Positions 48,401-56,822 of a stretch of DNA of 64,000 bases are shown one piece after another; the stretch's first letter is position 1, and the number at the start of each line of letters is the position of its first letter. The notes under the pieces were generated by a model. That model saw nothing but the letters and a program-made list of their open reading frames with translations. It was not told the DNA's origin and ran no database searches. Origin of the DNA: Bugula neritina. Taxonomy: Eukaryota; Bryozoa; Gymnolaemata; Cheilostomatida; Bugulidae. The position numbers were made by a program, and so were the translations under genes. Location of the stretch: the NCBI GenBank assembly GCA_964035545.1, contig OZ037768.1, positions 4,207,241-4,271,240 of the forward strand, written 5' to 3'.

Positions 48401-50882
48401 TGAGCCGCTGGAACGTGGCGGGGGCAGAAGTCAGTCCGAAGGGGAGGACTTTCCACTTCCATAAGCCGTCCCGCGTGATGAACGCCGCCTTCTCCTGGGC
48501 GTCTGGGCTGAGGGGGACCTGCCAATAGCCGCTCAACAAGTCTAGCGTACTGAAGTACTTGCTGCCGGCTAAGGCGTCCAGAGATTCGTCGATCCTGGGT
48601 AAGGGGTAGGCGTCCTGTATGGTCACGCTATTGAGCTTGCGATAATCCACACAGAACCGCCAACTGCCGTCTTTCTTTCGGACCAGAACGACCGGTGAAC
48701 TCCACGCACTATGTGCTGGCTCGATGAGGCCGCGGTCCAAAAGATCCCGGACTTGTTGGCTGACCTCCTTTTCCTTCTCGGGTCCCAGCCTCCTAGTGGG
48801 CTGCCGAATAGGGGTAGTCCCTGCAGCCAGCGGTATCTCATGACGGACGGCCGTGGTCAGGCCGACGTCATGGTCCCCACTGCTGAACACGTCGCTATAA
48901 TCACGTAGCAACTGAGCCATAGTCTGGCGTTCCACGTTGCCCGTGCAGCCGTTACACGCTGCCTGGTATAGCTCTTTGACGTGTGATGGGACGGTCCCCC
49001 GCCTAACTGACGGGCTCTGTTGGGGACCTTCCGTCGCAGCTCCCAGCGACAGCCCTATATCCTCCTCCTGGATGGAGTGGAAGCGACTCAGCATGGATCC
49101 TGACGGTAATTGTACCGCTTCGGAGAAGGGGTTGACACACTGCACCAAGATCTCTCCTCGGTCAGTCAGCCGGTTAAGACTGCTGGCGAGTTGGATTCTA
49201 GTGTGCGCACCTTCGACAACCCCTAGCCCCGAGAGTTGGCTATTGTTCACTCTGCAGTGAACGGTAGCCCGGGAGCGGCCGGGTATAGTACAGTTGCGTA
49301 CTACCTGCACACCTCCCGCTAGAGGACGACCGAACTTGTCGACACAGGTGAGCTCTTTGCCGCCCATTAGCATGGCTGACTTGCTAAAGTCAATATGGCA
49401 CCCGTGTCTCTTCAAGAACGGCATCCCCAGTATGGCATCTTCCTCCAGTGGGCTGATGACGAAGGTTTCCTGAATGGCCTGGTCGCGGACGCGCCCAGCC
49501 AATTCTATGATACCGTAGAAAGGAATCCGTGACCCGTCAGCTAGGGTGCCCGGTTCCCCGGTATAGGGAGCTAAGGCTCCCCTCTCCTTGAGAGGGAGGG
49601 TGTCGAAGACCCGACGGCTGAGGAGATTAGTGGTACACCCGGAGTCTAGCAGGAAGGTGACAGCTTTACCGGCCACCTTCCCTGGCAAGAAGTAGCTGCC
49701 TCCGTGAGGTTGTACCCGTACTCCCCCAGCGTGCTCGGTCTCGGCCGAACGGGGCTGTGCCCGTTTGTTCCGCGGTTTGCGGGGCCGGTGAAAGTTTCCT
49801 TGCGGGGAGGCGTTCTGATCCTCCCCGATGCCCTGAGGGGCCTCGCTGGTCTGTTCCATTACTGGTAACGGACTGAAGCGGTTGGTGAGAGGCAAAGAGA
49901 AGGGGTCTCGTGGTCGACCCGGTTGGCTGGTTCGGCGAGGTGTTTGCCATTGACGGGGGGTGTGTTGCTGGGCCCGTACGGGCTCCTGGCGACATCCACC
50001 CCGTTTTCCTCTCTGTGTGTGCCCGCGGAGCTCTGGGGGTCTCCGGGGAGGTTGTGGTTTCTGCTGCCGTTTGAATCGTGGGCCGCTCAGGTGGCGGTGC
50101 CCCTGGTTGCCGCTTTCCCAGCGTCGCATCATAGGTCTGGGGGGTTTTGCTGCCGTCCTCTTACTCTTCCTTGAGTGGTTGTATGTTATCGTCGCCACCA
50201 ATTGTCCCAGTCTAGTCATCAAGCGGCTTATCTCCATCTCTATGGGGGGTTTAGTGGTCGCGGCAGCCGTGTGGACCGGATGGTCTGGTTCCCTAGAGGT
50301 CTGGGGAGTGATCTCTTCCGTCTTATAGAGTCGCTCGGCTCCAGCGTAGGCCTTGTTCTCCTGGATTGCAGCCTCGATTGTGGTCACTCCCTTGGCTTGT
50401 AACTGGTGGTGGAAGTCCAAAGAGTTGAGAGACTGTACAAAGGCTTCGAATGTGTAGTGCCGTCTGTGTGTTTCTGGCAGATCGCTATACGCGGTCCGTG
50501 CCAGTCTCTGCACCAGAGTGGCGTGGTCAGAAAGCGGTGTACATGTCTTGCGGAGTAATCCTTGCAGCCTGGACTTGGCGACGGCAACGGGCATGCCAAA
50601 ACGGGCCCGCAGTGTAGCAATGATCCCGTTTATGCTAGGCTTCCACCCGTACGGCTTGGCTTCTCCCGTCAGTGCCATCCGCAGTTTTGTAAGGGCTACT
50701 CTGGGCGGCCATCTTGTAATGGCTGCAGCTTCACGGAATTCTTGAACGAATTGTTCAATATCCTCGCGGCCTGTGAACACGGGAACCTCCAACGTGTTCC
50801 TATATACCTCCTCTCCAGCTCCGAGAGGGCCTATAATAATGTTCTGCTCACCTCCTTCCATTGAAGTTACTCCCTCGTCCAT
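45423..50882 (-). CDS. gag-pol: fused Gag-Pol polyprotein of copy B
   Basis: An uninterrupted 1819-residue ORF starting at the first ATG, 67 nt inside the 5' LTR. Order: Gag capsid-like region (about 30-200), a basic Arg/Gln/Pro-rich region with a degenerate zinc knuckle (254-267), protease with DSG at 413-415, reverse transcriptase with YLDD at 843-846, RNase H from about 990, HHCC finger (about 1257-1295), DDE integrase (from about 1320), GPY/F module, and a Pro-rich tail with a PPAYLKDY motif. The gene order PR-RT-RH-IN is Ty3/gypsy. Gag and Pol need no frameshift. RNase H has LPTDH where copy A has LRTDH. The ORF otherwise looks competent. Confidence 0.96.
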   Translation of the reverse strand: MDEGVTSMEGGEQNIIIGPLGAGEEVYRNTLEVPVFTGREDIEQFVQEFREAAAITRWPPRVALTKLRMALTGEAKPYGWKPSINGIIATLRARFGMPVAVAKSRLQGLLRKTCTPLSDHATLVQRLARTAYSDLPETHRRHYTFEAFVQSLNSLDFHHQLQAKGVTTIEAAIQENKAYAGAERLYKTEEITPQTSREPDHPVHTAAATTKPPIEMEISRLMTRLGQLVATITYNHSRKSKRTAAKPPRPMMRRWESGNQGHRHLSGPRFKRQQKPQPPRRPPELRGHTQRGKRGGCRQEPVRAQQHTPRQWQTPRRTSQPGRPRDPFSLPLTNRFSPLPVMEQTSEAPQGIGEDQNASPQGNFHRPRKPRNKRAQPRSAETEHAGGVRVQPHGGSYFLPGKVAGKAVTFLLDSGCTTNLLSRRVFDTLPLKERGALAPYTGEPGTLADGSRIPFYGIIELAGRVRDQAIQETFVISPLEEDAILGMPFLKRHGCHIDFSKSAMLMGGKELTCVDKFGRPLAGGVQVVRNCTIPGRSRATVHCRVNNSQLSGLGVVEGAHTRIQLASSLNRLTDRGEILVQCVNPFSEAVQLPSGSMLSRFHSIQEEDIGLSLGAATEGPQQSPSVRRGTVPSHVKELYQAACNGCTGNVERQTMAQLLRDYSDVFSSGDHDVGLTTAVRHEIPLAAGTTPIRQPTRRLGPEKEKEVSQQVRDLLDRGLIEPAHSAWSSPVVLVRKKDGSWRFCVDYRKLNSVTIQDAYPLPRIDESLDALAGSKYFSTLDLLSGYWQVPLSPDAQEKAAFITRDGLWKWKVLPFGLTSAPATFQRLMEQVLSGLHWKTLLVYLDDVIVISPDFQTHVSRLREVFDRLRGANLKLKPFKCALLQPEVKYLGHIVGRHGVATDPEKVRAIEDWVTPQDLTGLRAFLGLVGYYRQYIPDFAGVAQPLNRLTAKGVTWQWTPVEQRALDCLKGRLLEAPILAYPDPALEYILDTDASDQNVGAVLSQVQEGREVVVAYYSKSLSPTERNYCTTRKELLAVIKSVKHFRPYLYGRKFRLPTDHASLIWLCKRAEPSSQVARWLEVLAEFSYRIEHRPGKKHGNADGLSRRPDEGCKQCLNIEKRDGGPPKSELRALNHSETEYDWDQGQLLQKAATPPEAIQRLRANPVLADNVRELRRLQEDLPGVVADVYRAKKEGRRPSEEQLRQGCTELRSYCQRWDSLRIGPDGLLTITVAAHNNQYGRKKVICPAAIRRELVWDTHKQAHAGVSRVLSKLQLRWYWPGMEREVRRRVKQCEICQASKHGRLPGEAGRRRLYAGRPWQVVAIDLVGPMPVTPRGNSWILVLTDHFTRWADALAIPDASAPTVARVLDQNVFCYLGLPEQIHSDQGAQFQSQLLSDLCRLWGVNQSRTTPYHPQGNGVVERNNRMLGDALRSLLLGRGQEEWDTVLPQVMRAYRSTPHTSTGETPNLLMLGRETRVPDHLTYHIPEQDYTIHEYASKLIEDLRAAHEILRAKQWQVRREDSQEPPLYQTGDWVWMVNYRRRRGQAAKLQPKFVGPYVVVEAMPNHTYKLERSGQVSVQNETRLKPYWASPGAAGAAPPLLEPRRQTVTRGRQRHGPEYEVVVPWGEDLVRQETPLPPTEVRPPPPVPSLPPPLPVPHPRPEVQNPPVGGAPSGDNSGEGNTTTNGGPETPQVEQNSPPVSTPPQPTATTPSPADTSPPLERGQRTRQPPAYLKDYICDRVTNGSYESLAGRRTEGLAAKRGSCEHHGNLNFCEGGVVNKTTTPGANSSSRAQQPRCPVFSYADVVKGRRIQSQSTDIQA

Positions 50883-50930
50883 GATGATGATGTTCTAATA
50901 CTTCTCATTGTTCTCATACAGTAGCTAGAA

Positions 50931-50948
50931 ATCCCACTGCTGCCACCA
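50931..50948 (-). promoter_or_regulatory. primer binding site, tRNA-Leu type
   Basis: One nucleotide inside the 5' LTR, the minus strand reads TGGTGGCAGCAGTGGGAT. Its complement ends in ...GCTGCCACCA, close to the 3' end of eukaryotic tRNA-Leu (family sequence ...CCGCTGCCA plus CCA). Assignment to Leu is from memory of tRNA ends and should be checked against the host tRNAs. Confidence 0.75.
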
Positions 50949-50949
50949 C

Positions 50950-51220
50950 TGTAGTAAGTTATGTAACTACTATGCGTGGGTTCCTAGCTTGTAATTATGT
51001 CTATTTATCTACACCAATAAAGTATTTAGGTAAAAGTTTCCAAGTTTATTTACTACTAATTATATAAAAGATACAGCACGTACACAGCTTAGAGATTACA
51101 TCTTCGCTTAGTTAGCACGCTCTCTCTACTGCAAAACTGCTACTAACTGAGGCCTATCACGTGACGCACTTGGATAGGCTGAAGGAATACGGGGGACGCG
51201 CGCATTACGTCCTTACTACA
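50950..51220 (-). repeat. 5' LTR of copy B (271 bp)
   Basis: Reads identical by eye to the 3' LTR at 43642-43912. It is expected to drive the genomic transcript from the TATATAA box toward gag. Adjacent CTTA at 51221-51224 is the target duplication. Confidence 0.95.
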
Positions 51221-51224
51221 CTTA

Positions 51225-51540
51225 TCGTTATTTTATACTTATAGTTATTACTTATAGTTATTGAGTTATACTTATACTTATACTTATAGTTTAACTTTAA
51301 AACTGAAGTTAAGACTTAATCTGTTAATTATTAAATTTAAGTTAATGTTAATGTTATACCTAAAGACTATAGTTATACTTATATTAATACTTAATCTTAC
51401 AGTTATTCTAATACTTAAACTTTAACTAATAATATTACTAATAACTTATACTTAAAGTTAAACTGATAGTAATACTAATTCTATTACTTATACTTAATCT
51501 TATACTTATAGTTATACTTATACTTATAGTCATTGAAGTC
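51225..51540. repeat. AT-rich simple repeat (TATACTTATAGT-like)
   Basis: Degenerate runs of TACTTATA, TAGTTA and TTAATACT units flank the 5' end of copy B. The insertion appears to lie at the edge of this tract. Confidence 0.75.
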
Positions 51541-52050
51541 ATTGTGCTAGCATTTAAATTAGACAGTTTACTGTTAGTGTTGCTCGTAGTCACTGTAAAA
51601 GGTCAAAGTGTGACTTTCTTTGAGAATTTAGGTAATTGATAAATGCACTTTCTAGCTATCACTAAATTTTGGACATAGTAATAGGCAGTAAGTATTTCGT
51701 ATACATATACGTAAAGACTGGGCCTAATAATATAGCTAGGCATTAAAAACTCTCGTTCATTCAAAACTATCTTTTTTAGTTTTCTTGGAGTTTTCCTACT
51801 CTTGATCTTAGTTTCACATTTTTGTCAATACTCACCAAGTAATTTAAATATAATAGAATAGCCATATTTGGTGATCGGATAGCACCTGATTGCTAACTTC
51901 AATGATGCACTTGTTGAACTTGTATCTTCTGCTTTCTTATTATGAGCTACTTTATAAATCGAGCCGTATTGTGTTTAATTTTTAGACAGAAGAAGCTCCA
52001 TGTGTTATAAACTTTCACTTCAAACTTGATGGGAACAAGGTCAATACAAC

Positions 52051-55000
52051 ATGGTTTGTCTATAATAATAATATATCACATCATACAGTAGCTTTCTTGT
52101 ACATCAGAAATTTATACATCAACCTTTTTTTTTAATTGTAACATCAGTTCTGTAGAGTTAAAACTTGTATGAGTATGTGGTTTTTACAGTTTTTAAAATC
52201 GAATATAGTTTTCAACATTAGCAATGTTGTTCAATTATAGAGATTAAAAATACTTTAAAACTGTTGAAGTTGTCAACCTCGTTGTGGATATGAGCACTGA
52301 ATTTAGAAGTTTAAATGCATTGAAAAAAGTTGATTTCAGGATTATATTAATAATGTCTAACTATGAATTGCTAATATGTAGCTAGATTTTGGCCATCACT
52401 TCATAGCAGTATGAAAACATCAAATGAAAATGAAATGAAAACTCAATGCTCTTATGTTTTTAGTCTAAGAGGAAAGGATTAAGCGTGGAAGAAAAGCGAA
52501 CAAGAATGATGGACTTTTTCTATGAAAAGGTATTTGCTGCATTTTTGTTTATTATTCAACGTGAAAAATTGAACAACCGATTTTGTATATCTGTTTTTTG
52601 AGAACTAAAATGATTAATGTAGAGCTTTAAAAGGTTTCATCATATATTGTGAAGAAGGAATAGTTTAATGCAACTTCTAGTTGATCAGCTAGAAAAAATA
52701 ACTCTACACTGTATAAAAGTAAACATGAGTTTTCTGAAATGTAGAGTTATTTTCTCTTGTTATAATTTTGGCTAAACTGCATACAATCATTTTACTAAAA
52801 ATACTTAATACTAAAAAACATAATTTTTAGTGGAGCTAATTATTCCTAATCATAGATAATTAAATTAATAATGTTATAAATAATTTTAATTCACAAATAG
52901 TTAAAATTTATGCCATTGTATTTTTATATATTTCTTATAACATTTTTTTAAAGTTAACACTAGTTGATTTCCTGCAATATTATTCAGATCTTTGATTTAC
53001 ACCCAGATTTAATTTCAAAATGTTACTGTTTGAAATTGCCATTTGTTTTATAATGTTATAAAACACAAAATGCTTGCGCACTGTCATATAAAAAGACAAT
53101 TTACTATTTAGTACGTGTTGATATCATACTTTACTGTCAGTATTAGTAGTTATCTCTCCTTTGCTTAAAAGATTATTACCACGGATTGAATTCAGCACAT
53201 TTTTTAAGTTTTCAGTCTGTATGTGATTATGTATCAAGTTAAGTGGGCTTGGCTATACAGGTTTTCTTTTCACTATTGGTAGTTGTCTTTCCTTATTATA
53301 TCTACCTAATCATTAAAAGCTCATCATTGTTGGTAGATATATTTAATAAACTTCATTGAATTGTCATCAAAAACCTGTTACTAGTACCTTCTATACTTCC
53401 TGGTAACTGATTGCCTGGGGAAGTTGCTGGTATATCCGTGGGACTACCCCAGCAATATGTATGCACTTAGTTATAATTATAAGACATTCTAGAACAAACC
53501 AGTTCATAATATTGCACAGCTTATCAACACTTTGAAGTGTGAACTGAATCAGGAAAAACCTTTCTAGAAAGTTCTCGATGGTCAGTTTGAAAAAATTATT
53601 GTGTATGGCCAATTGTGTCAAGCTAGATCTATTGTTGGAATTCCCTAACAATACATCCCAATGCTTATCATATTTTGGGAAATTACAGTGTAATTAGAGT
53701 CTTCTGCATCATGTTACCTGCTAAGAATAAAATACAGTCTAAAGTCTGTCACAGTGTTGTTAATATGATGACCATCTAATAAGCACTGTAAACTCTTAAT
53801 GCTTGCAGAAAGACTTTTTCCAGTTAAAAGAACTGGAAAAGTTATGCCAGAAGGAAAAGGGCATTACATCAATGAGTGTGAAAGACATTCTCACCAGTCT
53901 AGTTGACGATGGGATGGTGGACACAGATAAAATTGGGACCAGTGTTTACTTCTGGGCTTTCCCTGGTAAAGCCAGGCAAAAGGTATTTGAAAATCAATAT
54001 CTCAGTTAGCATATTTTGTGGCCTGCATTGTACGTTCTCTGTAACACATATACACAGCACACTCTCACTAGTAACTAACGGCAAACCATGGCACTGGCAT
54101 TCTAATCTCCAATATAGAATAATTGGTTAGTAGGTTATAGTAGTGGACTAGATGGCCTACTGAGAGTGATATGTCCTAATGGTATGTTTACCAAGCTAAG
54201 TAAGGCCCACGATTAGCACTAAACGAATCTTTTCCTGCTAAAACATGAAATTTTCTATACTATTATTTGCCGCACAAAGTAGTATGCTATTTGATTACAG
54301 CATCAAATGAAATGAGCTGTAATTACAATGCATTAATTTATAAAAAGAAATTGAACGTAATTTTTAGTTATAATGAGGATATTGAAATCTCCCAAATCGT
54401 TTGCTCAATTATTTACCAGTGTATTAATTGCTGCAAGCTATCCTATCATCATGTGCAGTCTGAAATTCCTTAGCATTGTGATTGTATACTTCCTCAATCT
54501 GTGACACAGTATGACATCTTCTAAATGACAAATTATGCTTAGTGATTAGGCAAATTTTTACCACAAAACCTCTTTTACATATATACCTGCTTTATATGTA
54601 AAAATGTTCATCATTTTCAATATCTGGTGTAAAACTTGTTCATTTATGTGTCCCTCTCACTTTTTGTTTCTCTGATTATTTACTTATGTAAATCTATATC
54701 TTAAGGTTGCTGGTGCAAAGAGAAGTTTATTTCAGAGTTCACTGTTTGCAATGTTTTTTATTGCAGAGCCAAAAAAGACTTAATGATCTCACATCTAAAC
54801 AAAATGAATTGACAGCTAAAAAGCAGAAGCTGGTTGAATTGATAGAGGAAGAGTCCAAGGGTAAAGAACCCTGGTAAGAGATGTATAGTTGTGCTGGTAG
54901 TGTGTCATTGTGGAGTTTTCTTTGTACTTTCAATCAGTTTGACTAACTGTGTAAAATTTTAGTGAAGAAAGAGACAGAGTTCTTGAGTTATTAGCCCAAA

Positions 55001-55965
55001 AGACTAAGCAGAGAGATGAGATGAAAGAGGAGTTGCAAGCGTTCAAAGAGAATGATCCAGAAGTTATAGAATCTGTTAGAAAAGATACTGCAGTAGCACA
55101 TGAAGCAGCCAATAGATGGACAGGTAACAGTATGAAAACAACTCTTTTTATAAATACTTACTCACGCAAGTGTAAAGTCACCATTCCTGTGAGAAAGCTC
55201 CTGATGGAAAGGGTTTTTGTTAAATTGTGCTAAGGACTTATTCAGATGGGACACAGGAACAATTATGACTAAATGCTCTTCCTAACATCACCAATGGCCT
55301 TTGTCAGGGTTCGAACCCATGACTTCGTGCTTATGAAGCAAACGCTCTAACCCCTAGACCACAACTCTTTAAATAAATACTATCCTAGACTTATTTCAAA
55401 TGAACTACCTCGTGGAATTAGTTTTAGAAATTTAGAGAAAACAAAAAGAAAAGTACATAATGATCTCTTTAAGGCATATCCATAGTCACTAATACAAGAG
55501 TGGTGGTACCTGCTCTGTTTCTATTTCTAGTAATTCTGCCCAGTGTTTCACATTCTCTTACCACTGGCCCAATCCGTGAACAGTAATTCTGAGCAATGTT
55601 TGACTATTTCACTGGAAATTTTTAAATTCTTATAATGTTGACAGCTACTGCTACTGTTGTGAAGCTTCACCCACTTTTTTGGCACATAGCGCTAGTCTAG
55701 TGGCACTGCAGTGGACTTTGAACTTTTCCAATAACAACTTTAATTAAACAATGAAAGTCTGCCTGTATGTCATCACTAAAAGTAAGGTTGTTGACTTTAT
55801 GTTATCTTACACTTGAGTTCTGTTGAGTTACGCTGAAATACCTCCTTTATTTCTGTAGATAACATTTTCTGTATAAAGTCTTGGATCAAGAATAAATTTG
55901 GCTTCGACACATCAACTATAGACAAACAGTTTGGTATTCCTGAAGACCTGGACTACTTAGATTAA
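52051..55965 (+). CDS. MND1: MND1, meiotic recombination protein
   Basis: Exons: 52051-52053 (tentative; an ATG directly before a GT donor), 52464-52529, 53809-53982, 54767-54873, 54963-55123, 55859-55965. They total 618 nt, 205 residues, the same length as human MND1. Hallmarks: [18 protein letters not shown], the winged-helix region [17 protein letters not shown], central coiled coils (exons 4-5), AANRWT, and the C-terminal [10 protein letters not shown]...[14 protein letters not shown]1 pairs with HOP2/PSMC3IP to stimulate DMC1/RAD51 strand exchange in meiosis. Exon 2 opens in phase 0 with Ser, so an upstream exon must supply the Met; 52051 is the only ATG-GT I found in the interval. A SINE lies in intron 5. 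Confidence 0.94.
55159..55364 (-). mobile_element. tRNA-derived SINE with target-site duplication, MND1 intron 5
   Basis: It reads on the minus strand. An A-box-like GTGGTCTAGGGGTTAG precedes a B box (GGTTCGAACCC core, plus coordinates about 55308-55319). The body closely matches the copy at 31050. Flanking 17-bp direct repeats at 55142-55158 and 55365-55381 (CTCTTT...AAATACT, two mismatches) mark the insertion. Confidence 0.88.
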
Positions 55966-56822
55966 CTTATAATATATGTTAACAGATTATTGTATTTTTA
56001 TTTATTTAATTACTGGTAACTATTTTCTACTTTGCTTTTGATAGTTTCTCAAGTTGAAATATAAGTTGAACATGGTCTCAGTCATATAACTTCAATCTCC
56101 AGGGATTTAAATAACATAGTGCAAGTTCTTTTGTTTCCAAGTGTGAGCAACGAGTGTTATGTCAACGAGGTGTGTTTATCCCAGAAGGCAGCAAACATCT
56201 ACACGTTATGCTCCACATGACTCTATTCACTAACATGTGCATTCTCTAATTTCTTAATATACTCGGAATAGAATTTATTTACTACAATGCACAAAGACAA
56301 TGCGTAACTAAAATTATTTCAATGGAATTGGATTCCATTTATTCAGAGCACATGGATGGTGTTGCCATGCATGTCAACATTAGTGTATGAATTAAAAAAG
56401 TATGTTGTAAAAATTACAAGTAGTCCGGAACTCTAATGTCCTATATAATATGTCCCCCATGGTGACAAGGGTAAACAATACCAACATAATTACTTAGTGT
56501 GTGGTTATGAAGCATAACTCACAGTATAATATCCTCACATATTTTGCCAAAGCTGCAATAAAGTAATTACTGGTACATAAGATAAAAATACACAATTATC
56601 AGGGAATGTCAGTACACCCCTCACAAGAACCCATGAAATAACATTATCAATGCTTAAATTATTTTTGTAAATTATTTCCTTGTTTAATTGGTGGCCAATT
56701 AGATGGCTAGGCTTGAGCCTTCCCATTGTAGCACCCAGATAAATATTCATTATACATAGAAAAACTAAATCTAAAAAATTCGCTATAGAACTAGGATTAT
56801 TTACATAAATAAAATTAATATG
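55966..56822. other. intergenic, between MND1 and Bfr1-like gene (convergent)
   Basis: AT-rich; no ORF of a recognisable family and no clear repeat. It holds the two facing 3' UTRs. Confidence 0.5.

Larger units (their letters stand above)
43642..51220 (-). mobile_element. complete Ty3/gypsy LTR retrotransposon, copy B
   Basis: A 7579-bp element on the minus strand with two 271-bp LTRs that read as identical by eye. A tRNA-Leu-type primer binding site follows, then one fused gag-pol ORF (1819 residues), an extra 3' ORF and a polypurine tract. It is flanked by the 4-bp direct repeat CTTA (43638-43641 and 51221-51224). Identical LTRs and intact ORFs indicate a recent insertion. It lies between the divergent ELP2 and MND1 genes, with its 3' LTR 462 bp upstream of the ELP2 ATG in the same orientation. 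Confidence 0.97.
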
